Source: JACRJW01 sp964359095 (lineage in GTDB: Bacteria; Patescibacteriota; Patescibacteriia; UBA9934; GWF2-40-263). From it: a DNA stretch of 37,427 nt. The position numbers and the translations under genes were made by a program. Position 1 is the first letter of the stretch, and every line of letters starts with the position of its first letter. The stretch lies in assembly GCA_964359095.1 (NCBI GenBank), contig CAYHRJ010000005.1:1-37427 (forward strand), given 5' to 3'. The notes beneath the pieces were generated by a model that did no database searches, was not told the DNA's origin, and was given only the letters and a program-made list of their open reading frames with translations. Positions 30,753 through 36,872 of this stretch are shown here, piece after piece.

Positions 30753-31316
30753 ATGTCCAAGGAAGTCGTGTTCGATATTGAAACTCAGACCGCTGCGGGT
30801 TTTGATTATAAACAGATGCGCGCCTCGGTGGTTGGTGTGTATTTTTATGAGACAGACGAATACGTTTGCTATGAGGAATCTGAGCTTCCAAAGCTGTGGC
30901 CACGACTTGAGCGAGCAGATCGATTGATTGGGTTCAATCAGATTTCGTTTGATATTCCAATTCTTAACAACTATTATCCAGGAGATTTAGGAAAGCTGCC
31001 ACAATTGGATATTTTGGAGGTGATTCGAAAGACAATTGGCTTTCGTTTGAAGCTCGACCATGTGGCGCAGACCTGCCTTGGGGTTGGGAAGTCAGCAAAC
31101 GGTCTTCAAGCGGTTGAGTGGTGGAAGCAGGGTGAAATTCAAAAGGTGAAGGACTATTGCTTGCAGGATGTGAAGGTAACAAAAGAGGTGTATGAGTATG
31201 GATTGAAGTACGGCGCGCTTGCCTACGAGGACCGGCTTGGAGGGCGAAAAGCCATTCCCGTTGATTTTGTTCAAAAACAAGCCGTTTCTAGCATTAATTT
31301 GAGTTTAGGTTTCTAG
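30753..31316 (+). CDS. DEDDy-type 3'-5' exonuclease/RNase H-fold protein
   Basis: 187 residues from ATG 30753. Exo I is VVFDIETQT (D8, E10), Exo II IGFNQISFDIPIL (D67), and Exo III YCLQD (Y135-x3-D139), so all four acidic residues and the Tyr of the DEDDy subgroup are present. KLDHVAQTCLG and GLQAVEWW between Exo II and III are like those of YprB/CRN-type RNase H-like exonucleases and archaeal-type family B proofreading domains. It likely degrades RNA or single-stranded DNA; specificity unknown. The frame upstream to 30726 is not needed because the promoter lies there. Confidence 0.8.
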   Translation: MSKEVVFDIETQTAAGFDYKQMRASVVGVYFYETDEYVCYEESELPKLWPRLERADRLIGFNQISFDIPILNNYYPGDLGKLPQLDILEVIRKTIGFRLKLDHVAQTCLGVGKSANGLQAVEWWKQGEIQKVKDYCLQDVKVTKEVYEYGLKYGALAYEDRLGGRKAIPVDFVQKQAVSSINLSLGF

Positions 31317-31359
31317 CCAGGATTGGGAGTGTCGTGAAAAACAGTGGATAACTCTTCCT

Positions 31360-31388
31360 TTGACTCACTACATATAGTGGCTTACAAT
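31360..31388 (+). promoter_or_regulatory. nrdJ promoter
   Basis: TTGACT (31360-31365), 17-nt spacer, TACAAT (31383-31388). It is the best-formed promoter in the window. NrdR-like box 1 lies in the spacer and box 2 just downstream of the expected start near 31395. Confidence 0.75.
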
Positions 31389-31413
31389 AGATTCATACCA
31401 CAAGATATAGTGG
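31365..31413. promoter_or_regulatory. Tandem NrdR-like boxes
   Basis: Box 1 TCACTACATATAGTGG (31365-31380) and box 2 CCACAAGATATAGTGG (31398-31413) share ATATAGTGG and match the NrdR consensus pattern (ACACnATATnTnGTGT) apart from the ends. The cores are 33 bp apart, about three helical turns, as for known NrdR pairs (usually 31-32). They flank the nrdJ -10, so repression by the nucleotide-sensing regulator NrdR is expected. Confidence 0.75.
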
Positions 31414-31451
31414 TAGTGGGGAAATAGCTCCGTTTCGTGTTAGACCCTTCC

Positions 31452-31497
31452 AGGAGGCAAGATGATCCCAAAGTTGGATCTTCTTTTTATGCTCTAG
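31452..31497 (+). other. Possible nrdJ leader: Shine-Dalgarno plus 11-codon ORF with overlapping hairpin
   Basis: A perfect AGGAGG (31452-31457) precedes ATG 31462, which opens MIPKLDLLFML and stops at TAG 31495-31497. A stem pairing 31459-31468 with 31476-31485 (9 of 10 pairs, 7-nt loop) overlaps this ORF and is followed by TTT, so it can act as an attenuator. The 66 nt before nrdJ (31498-31563) are pyrimidine-rich without a ribosome-binding site. Confidence 0.45.
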
Positions 31498-31563
31498 CTT
31501 TCGTATTTTTCTACTCCCTACTCCTACAACCTAATTCCTTTTTCCCTCAGACATACTCGCCCT

Positions 31564-34500
31564 ATGTCCACGTCCACTCTTTCTCAAGTCTCCCATCGTG
31601 TTGAAGATCCTCAAGCCGTTTCAGATGCGGTTTGGCAATTTATGACCTCCGTAAAAGCTGTTCAGAAGCGTAATGGTGAGGAACAACCGTTCGATCGTGA
31701 GAAGATATTGCGCTCTTTGACAAACGTCATGCAGGAATCCGGCATGCACAGGCCAGTGGTTATTCAACGTATTGCCAGACAGGTTCTGAGCCGACTCACG
31801 CATGAATTTGATGGGCATACAATTCCTACATACGCCGATATCAGAGAGTGTATTTGTGTGACGCTCGTGGACAACAACCTCCCTCAGGTCGCCAAGCGGT
31901 ATGTTCAATTTCGATCTCGTAAGGCGCAAGACGGTTTGAACGAACGCTATGGGCATGGGATTACGGTAGAACGTTTTTTTACCACAGCGAATGTTCATCC
32001 GTACGAAAAAATTGAATGGGAAACACGCGACGCGGCGATCACAGACTCCAAGGGCAATGTCGTGTTTGAACAGAAAGGCGTGGAGGTTCCAAAGTTTTAT
32101 TCACAAACGGCGACCAACATAGTTGTTTCAAAGTATTTTTTCGGCACAGTTGGAAAAGACGATCGTGAACATTCCGTGAAACAACTGGTTGGTCGTGTGG
32201 CAAAAACGATCGCTAATTGGGGACGCAAAGATGGATATTTTCAGACAGCTGGTGACGCTCAAGCGTTTGATGATGAGCTGCATCATATTCTTGTAAATCA
32301 AATGGCTGCATTCAATTCGCCTGTGTGGTTTAACGTGGGCACGCCGCGTCCTCAACAATGTTCCGCCTGTTTCATCAATTCTGTTGAAGACGACATGCGT
32401 TCAATTTTGAATCTCTGTGTCACGGAAGGGACACTGTTTAAGGGTGGATCGGGAACAGGATCAAACCTTTCTCGCTTGCGTTCCAAGCATGAATACTTAG
32501 GTGGAAGCAATGGGAAGGCTTCAGGCCCCGTGTCTTTCATGAAAGGACTTGATGCGTTTGCAGGTGTGATCAAAAGCGGAGGCAAAACGCGACGTGCGGC
32601 CAAGATGGTCATTCTCGACATCGATCACCCTGACATCGACGACTTCATAACCTGCAAAGTGAAAGAAGAAAAAAAAGCGTGGGCGCTGATTGATGCTGGA
32701 TACGATTCTTCGATTGATGGCGATGCGTACGGTTCGATCTTTTTTCAGAACGCCAACAACTCCGTACGCGTGACAGACGAATTCATGAAAGCTGTTGAAG
32801 CAGATGGTGAATGGACGACGCATGCGGTCACAAACGGAGCACCTATCAAGACATGGAAAGCACGCGAACTCATGAGCATGATGTCTGATGCTGCATGGCA
32901 GTGTGGAGATCCTGGGATTCAGTACGACACCATCATCAACGACTGGCACACGAGCAAAAATACGGATCGGATTTACGCGTCGAATCCATGCTCGGAATTT
33001 ATGTTTTTGAATGACAGTGCATGTAATCTTGCCAGTTTGAACTTGATGCGTTTTCGCAAACAGGTGAACGGCGAAATTGTGTTTGATGTCGAGGCGTTCA
33101 AGAAAGCCAACGAGATCATCATCACAGCTATGGAAATCATTGTGGGAAATTCTGTCTATCCAACACCTGCCATTGAACAAAACAGTTTTGACTACCGACC
33201 GCTTGGGATCGGCTATGCAAACCTCGGTGCGCTTCTCATGAGCCGCGGGCTTGCGTACGATTCAGACGAAGGACGCAATCTTGCCGGAGCGATTTCGAGC
33301 CTTCAGAGTGGGCACTGCTACTATCAATCCGCCAAGATCGCTGAGAAAGTTGGATCGTTTGCAGGCTATGCCATGAACGCAGAGCCGTGCATGAACGTGA
33401 TGCGCATGCATCGTGACGAGGCTTACAAAATCAACGAACAAGGTATCCCAGCGGATCTGTTAACTGAATCGCGCAAAGCATGGGACAACGTGGTCGAGCA
33501 CGGAAGTCAGTTCGGCTTGCGCAATGCACAGATTTCCGTGATCGCGCCCACAGGCACGATTTCGTTTCTCATGGATTGTGATACTACAGGCGTTGAGCCA
33601 GATATTGCGCTGGTAAAATACAAGTGGTTGGTTGGTGGTGGCATGATCAAGATTGTGAATCAAACTGTTCCTGAAGCGCTCACACGACTTGGGTACACTA
33701 ACACTGAGCGCGATGAGATTCTTGCGCATGTTGAAAAGACAGATACCATAGAAGGTTCACCACATCTCAAGCCAGAACATCTTTCCATCTTTGATTGCGC
33801 GTTCAAGGCCTCACAAGGAACGCGCACGATTCATTACATGGGACATGTGCGCATGATGGCAGCTGTTCAGCCGTTTATCTCAGGTGCGATTTCCAAAACG
33901 GTCAACATGCCACACAATGCCACTGTCGAGGAAATCGCCGAGGTGTACATGACAGGTTGGAAACTTGGTTTGAAGGCGATTGCAATTTACCGCGACGGCT
34001 CCAAGCGTCAACAGGCGCTCACGACCTCAAAAGAATCAGACGCGAAGAAGCAGAATGAAGTGAAAAAGGTGGCAGAGGTGGAAAAGGTGGATGAGGTGGC
34101 GAAGATAAAAAAAGTTTCGGAGGATTTGAAATTGCGTCGCCGCCGTTTGCCTGATGAACGTCGCGCGATCACGCACAAATTCGCCGTTGGCAATCACGAA
34201 GGCTACATCACCGTGGGTCTATACGACGATGGCACTCCAGGCGAGTTATTCATGACCATGTCCAAAGAAGGTTCAGTTATCTCAGGCCTCATGGATTCGT
34301 TTGCGACCTCCGTATCAATTGGTTTGCAGTACGGTGTTCCGCTCGAGGTTCTTGTGAACAAATTCGTCCACATGCGTTTTGAACCCTCAGGCTACACCAA
34401 CAATCCTCAAATTCGCATCGCCAAGTCCATCATCGACTACATGTTCCGCTGGCTCGCACTCAAGTTCTTGCCACGCGAGAGCCAGTTAGCCGTAGGGATC

Positions 34501-34728
34501 AATGTGGGAGATGAGGTAGCCGAGGTTCTCCCCCTTACGAAGGGGGAGTTAGAGGGGGTCTTGTCAGAGTCTAACCAACCAAATCTTTTTGAGACGAAGC
34601 TCTCTCACACAAAAACCTTCGACAACCAATCCGACGCGCCAGCCTGCGACATGTGTGGATCCATGATGGTTCGCAACGCGGCATGTTATAAGTGTTTGAA
34701 CTGCGGAGGGACGAGTGGGTGTAGTTAG
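31564..34728 (+). CDS. nrdJ: Adenosylcobalamin-dependent ribonucleotide reductase, class II, with ATP-cone
   Basis: 1054 residues. An N-terminal ATP-cone (VQKRNGEEQPFDREKILRSL, about 33-120) binds allosteric nucleotides. The catalytic barrel has NSPVWFNVGTP, QQCSACFINSVEDD, FKGGSGTGSNLSRLRS, NPCSEFMFLNDSACNLASLN (radical/active-site Cys and Glu) and PTGTISFLMDCDTTGVEPD. A C-terminal zinc-ribbon-like tail CDMCGSMMVRNAACYKCLNC holds redox/metal cysteines. It makes dNTP precursors with adenosylcobalamin and so is oxygen-indifferent. A low-complexity KV/EV linker (about residues 825-850) and a palindromic insert (nt 34528-34560) interrupt the region between barrel and tail. Regulated by tandem NrdR-like boxes; a corrinoid adenosyltransferase domain is encoded about 1.3 kb downstream. 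Confidence 0.95.
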   Translation: MSTSTLSQVSHRVEDPQAVSDAVWQFMTSVKAVQKRNGEEQPFDREKILRSLTNVMQESGMHRPVVIQRIARQVLSRLTHEFDGHTIPTYADIRECICVTLVDNNLPQVAKRYVQFRSRKAQDGLNERYGHGITVERFFTTANVHPYEKIEWETRDAAITDSKGNVVFEQKGVEVPKFYSQTATNIVVSKYFFGTVGKDDREHSVKQLVGRVAKTIANWGRKDGYFQTAGDAQAFDDELHHILVNQMAAFNSPVWFNVGTPRPQQCSACFINSVEDDMRSILNLCVTEGTLFKGGSGTGSNLSRLRSKHEYLGGSNGKASGPVSFMKGLDAFAGVIKSGGKTRRAAKMVILDIDHPDIDDFITCKVKEEKKAWALIDAGYDSSIDGDAYGSIFFQNANNSVRVTDEFMKAVEADGEWTTHAVTNGAPIKTWKARELMSMMSDAAWQCGDPGIQYDTIINDWHTSKNTDRIYASNPCSEFMFLNDSACNLASLNLMRFRKQVNGEIVFDVEAFKKANEIIITAMEIIVGNSVYPTPAIEQNSFDYRPLGIGYANLGALLMSRGLAYDSDEGRNLAGAISSLQSGHCYYQSAKIAEKVGSFAGYAMNAEPCMNVMRMHRDEAYKINEQGIPADLLTESRKAWDNVVEHGSQFGLRNAQISVIAPTGTISFLMDCDTTGVEPDIALVKYKWLVGGGMIKIVNQTVPEALTRLGYTNTERDEILAHVEKTDTIEGSPHLKPEHLSIFDCAFKASQGTRTIHYMGHVRMMAAVQPFISGAISKTVNMPHNATVEEIAEVYMTGWKLGLKAIAIYRDGSKRQQALTTSKESDAKKQNEVKKVAEVEKVDEVAKIKKVSEDLKLRRRRLPDERRAITHKFAVGNHEGYITVGLYDDGTPGELFMTMSKEGSVISGLMDSFATSVSIGLQYGVPLEVLVNKFVHMRFEPSGYTNNPQIRIAKSIIDYMFRWLALKFLPRESQLAVGINVGDEVAEVLPLTKGELEGVLSESNQPNLFETKLSHTKTFDNQSDAPACDMCGSMMVRNAACYKCLNCGGTSGCS
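34528..34560. repeat. In-frame palindromic repeat-like insert in nrdJ
   Basis: CTCCCCCTT, loop ACG, AAGGGGGAG (34528-34548) followed by TTAGAGGGGGTC. It encodes LPLTKGELEGV in a poorly conserved linker. The sequence type (C-run/G-run hairpin followed by TTAGAGGGGGT) recurs in my memory as a dispersed bacterial repeat whose translated form reads LTKG-x-x-GG. Confidence 0.6.
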
Positions 34729-34772
34729 AGAATGAAAGAAATTTCATCCGATTAAATAACCCTTTATTGATT

Positions 34773-35135
34773 ATGCCAGAAGAAAAAGGATCTTGGCCAC
34801 CTGAGGCTGACTCGTTATCACCAGGCGATTTAGATAAACTCGATCCTCGAGATCGACGCGACTTAGAGACAAAAGGTTACGCGCATTTGTACGCGTCGCA
34901 AAGGGAAACACCGGAAACCCCTGAAGGGTACGAAGGAATCCTCGTGGAAGGAATATTTTCTGGGACTAGAGATCTGATTGCTTATGATCCTCAACGAGTA
35001 GACATAGAAGTACAGAATACAACTGAAATGAAAGAAGGTGGTAAACAGAAAATGCTTGATGCGGGCTGGGATTTAGTTGATGCAAATATTGCTAGGTTTG
35101 TCTGGATTCGTACAAAAGAATCTGCAGAAGCATAG
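34773..35135 (+). CDS. Small soluble hypothetical protein
   Basis: 120 residues, unrecognised. Highly charged and proline/aspartate-rich N-terminus (EEKGSWPPEADSLSPGDLDKLDPRDRRDLETKG), a central GILVEGIFSGTRDLIAYDPQRVDIEVQN, and a C-terminal WDLVDANIARFVWIRTKESAEA. No membrane segment or motif. ATG 34773 was used; an in-frame TTG at 34767 adds two residues. It lies 44 nt after nrdJ, separated by a weak 6-bp hairpin (34732-34747), and may be co-transcribed with it. Confidence 0.6.
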   Translation: MPEEKGSWPPEADSLSPGDLDKLDPRDRRDLETKGYAHLYASQRETPETPEGYEGILVEGIFSGTRDLIAYDPQRVDIEVQNTTEMKEGGKQKMLDAGWDLVDANIARFVWIRTKESAEA

Positions 35136-35164
35136 GTTTAAAATCGACGGTTCTGTATCTTATG

Positions 35165-35193
35165 TTGTTGATAGACCGTCCTTCTGCTAGGAT
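35165..35193 (+). promoter_or_regulatory. Promoter of the HicBA module
   Basis: TTGTTG (35165-35170), 17-nt spacer, TGCTAGGAT extended -10 (TAGGAT 35188-35193), ending 9 nt before ATG 35202. A GACGGT/ACCGTC inverted repeat (about 35151-35179) overlaps the -35 and could be an operator. Confidence 0.55.
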
Positions 35194-35201
35194 TACTTTA
35201 T

Positions 35202-35420
35202 ATGAAGAAATTACGTTTTAAAAATGTCGTCTGGCAAGAAGGCAAGTATTACGTAGCCCAGTGTTTAAATGTGGATGTTTCTAGTTTCGGTGAGACAAAA
35301 AAAGAAGCTTTGGCTCATTTAGAGGAAGCCTTGAATTTGTATTTCGAAGACATCACAGTGCCTCAACTGACCGACATTCGTCGTCCGCAAATTGTTGATA
35401 CGATTTTTCAACATGCCTAA
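35202..35420 (+). CDS. hicB: HicB-like antitoxin
   Basis: 72 residues. VVWQEGKYYVAQCLNVDVSSFG followed by ETKKEALAHLEEALNLYFED is the partial RNase H-like HicB fold (UPF0150). It lacks the C-terminal ribbon- or helix-turn-helix domain of longer HicB forms, ending after RRPQIVDTIFQHA, so DNA-binding autoregulation would need the HicA-HicB complex or another factor. It precedes the toxin, the reverse of the classic hicA-hicB order, with an 8-nt overlap. Confidence 0.88.
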   Translation: MKKLRFKNVVWQEGKYYVAQCLNVDVSSFGETKKEALAHLEEALNLYFEDITVPQLTDIRRPQIVDTIFQHA

Positions 35421-35628
35421 ATTGTTTTCCTCCGATGAGATTATGAAAGCCCTTGCTAAGAAGGGCTTTATCTTTATCTCGCAAAATGGGAGTCATGCCA
35501 AACTGCGCAAGGTTGGGAATCCGACACTGACCGTGATCGTGCCAGCCGACAAAAGGGAGATTCCTGTTGGGACATTTCGTTCCATTCTGCGACAATCCCA
35601 TTCGATTGAGAGCGACTTTCTTTTTTAG
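35413..35628 (+). CDS. hicA: HicA-like mRNA interferase toxin
   Basis: 71 residues from ATG 35413. EIMKALAKKGFIFISQNGSH places the catalytic His at H28 (GSHAKLR), followed by LTVIVPADKREIPVGTFRSILRQ, the standard HicA double-stranded RNA-binding-like fold. It cleaves mRNA when not bound by HicB. The start inside hicB was chosen because the frame upstream is out of the fold. Stand-alone type II toxin-antitoxin pair between nrdJ and the corrinoid gene. Confidence 0.9.
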   Translation: MPKLFSSDEIMKALAKKGFIFISQNGSHAKLRKVGNPTLTVIVPADKREIPVGTFRSILRQSHSIESDFLF

Positions 35629-35639
35629 AATAGGCACAT

Positions 35640-36632
35640 ATGGAAAAAAAGTTTGTGGCGAACAAGGCCGTGCTGGTGAATCGGAAGGGAGAGATCCTGC
35701 TTGTTCGCGATGCTGGGAAAAAAGATCACACGCATGCAAAGGGAAAACTTGAGTTTCCTGGAGGACGCATGGATGCAGGGGAGACGCCAAGAGAAGGACT
35801 GCTGCGGGAGGAACTTGGACTCTCTTCAGTATCCGTTTCTGTTGAAGAGCCTTTGTATGTCGATCTGTGGGGAATCGGTGGTGATGTGATCAATCAGCCA
35901 ATTGTAGGGATTTATTATCTCGTTCGACTGTTAGGGGAATTTCAAATTGTGCTTTCCGATGAACATGATGAATTTCTTTGGTACGACCCACGACAGGCTT
36001 TTCCTCCAGGAACAGTTCAAGCCACCGAGGATGTATTGAACGCCTATCGTCGACATGAAGGCATTGATGTTGCGTCTGACGATTTGATCAAAGGTCGACA
36101 AGGTTACGGACTCATTCAGATCTTGACAGGCAACGGAAAAGGAAAGACGACAGCCGCGATCGGAGAGATCGTGAGAATGGTGGGAGTGGGGAAGCGCGCG
36201 GCGATTATTTTTTTTGATAAGGGCGGAGAGCATTACAGCGAGCGGTCTATTCTCGAGAAACTCGGTGTCGAATGGTTTGCCTATGGCCGAGATCGTATTG
36301 ATCCGGTGACAGGACGGTTTGATTTTTCTGTGACGGATGTAGATCGCACTCTGGGGGAACAGGGACTAGAGAAAGCTCGAGAGCTTTTTCAATCAGACCA
36401 ATACGACCTATTAGTCCTCGACGAAATAAACTCAACAACAGACCTCGGCATGCTCTCAGTTGGTTCTGTTCTCTCAGTCCTAGATCAGAAACCTGATCGC
36501 CTCGAACTCGTCCTCACTGGTCGCAACGCGCCGCAAGCCTTTCTCGACCGCGCTCATCTTGTGACAGAGATGCGATTGCGCAAGCACTATTTTTATTCTG
36601 GCGTGAAAGCCAGAGAGGGGATTGACTATTGA
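35640..36632 (+). CDS. Fusion of a Nudix-like domain and corrinoid adenosyltransferase (CobO/BtuR)
   Basis: 330 residues with two domains. Residues 1-135 are Nudix-like (LEFPGGRMDAGETPREGLLR), but the Nudix box is short: after R56-E57 it reads E-L-G-L instead of U-x-E-E-x-G-U, a three-residue loss. Residues ~150-330 are CobO/BtuR: P-loop GNGKGKTT (164-171), LLVLDEIN (Walker B), VLTGRNAPQAFLDRAHLVTEM and KHYFYSGVKAREGIDY. CobO transfers adenosyl from ATP to cob(I)alamin. No cobalamin-synthesis gene is nearby, so it likely remakes AdoCbl from salvaged corrinoid, the cofactor of NrdJ. It begins 11 nt after hicA and may share its transcript. Confidence 0.88.
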   Translation: MEKKFVANKAVLVNRKGEILLVRDAGKKDHTHAKGKLEFPGGRMDAGETPREGLLREELGLSSVSVSVEEPLYVDLWGIGGDVINQPIVGIYYLVRLLGEFQIVLSDEHDEFLWYDPRQAFPPGTVQATEDVLNAYRRHEGIDVASDDLIKGRQGYGLIQILTGNGKGKTTAAIGEIVRMVGVGKRAAIIFFDKGGEHYSERSILEKLGVEWFAYGRDRIDPVTGRFDFSVTDVDRTLGEQGLEKARELFQSDQYDLLVLDEINSTTDLGMLSVGSVLSVLDQKPDRLELVLTGRNAPQAFLDRAHLVTEMRLRKHYFYSGVKAREGIDY

Positions 36633-36657
36633 TCTTGCGACTCAGAAGTCGTACCAT
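36629..36657 (+). promoter_or_regulatory. Possible promoter of the tRNA region
   Basis: TTGATC (36629-36634), 17-nt spacer, TACCAT (36652-36657), pointing at the tRNA-like relic and tRNA-Pro. Weak match. Confidence 0.35.
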
Positions 36658-36667
36658 CATCGCGCAT

Positions 36668-36700
36668 CGGGCCATAGCGCAGCTTGGTAGCGCGCTTCGT
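36668..36700 (+). pseudogene. tRNA-Pro-like 5' half (relic)
   Basis: The 32 nt from 36668 align with the first 31 nt of tRNA-Pro at 36781 with about four mismatches and one extra base in the D-loop (CGGGCC-TAGCGCAG and GGTAGCGCGC are shared). The acceptor 5' strand and an intact D-arm (GCGC/GCGC) are present, but after the start of the anticodon stem (CTTCG) no matching anticodon loop, T-arm or acceptor 3' strand follows. Not a functional tRNA. Confidence 0.65.
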
Positions 36701-36780
36701 GAGGGAGTCGAGGCGGAGCGAGAAGCCAACTGCTTGGCTTCGACCGCCGAGACGGGCGAGGCGATGTTTCAATCATGTGC

Positions 36781-36853
36781 CGGGCCGTAGCGCAGGTGGT
36801 AGCGCGCGTCGTTCGGGACGACGAGGTCGTGGGTTCAAATCCCGCCGGCCCGA
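36781..36853 (+). tRNA. tRNA-Pro(CGG)
   Basis: 73 nt. The acceptor stem CGGGCCG/CGGCCCG is fully paired with C1-G72, as in bacterial tRNA-Pro, and has discriminator A73. D-stem GCGC/GCGC; anticodon stem CGTCG/CGACG with loop TTCGGGA, anticodon CGG at positions 34-36; T-stem GTGGG/CCCGC with loop TTCAAAT. CCA is not encoded (ACAGA follows). Reads CCG codons. Confidence 0.95.
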
Positions 36854-36872
36854 CAGAGGATTGATAAAAATT

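Noticed and set aside
31341..31351. DnaA-box-like GTGGATAAC
   Set aside because: Single site with a mismatch to TTATCCACA, in an nrdJ upstream region; no cluster, no dnaA or dnaN nearby, so no origin is claimed.
31413..31563. Cobalamin riboswitch before nrdJ
   Set aside because: The B12-box and conserved core were looked for and not found; the GGGGAAATAG and CCAGGAGG stretches are only superficially similar.
34732..34747. Terminator after nrdJ (ATGAAA-GAAA-TTTCAT)
   Set aside because: Weak AT-rich stem of six pairs with no T-tract; at most a minor pause site.
36684..36872. N-terminal 63-codon extension of the last methyltransferase
   Set aside because: It runs through the tRNA and its upstream relic; the membrane helix begins right after ATG 36873.
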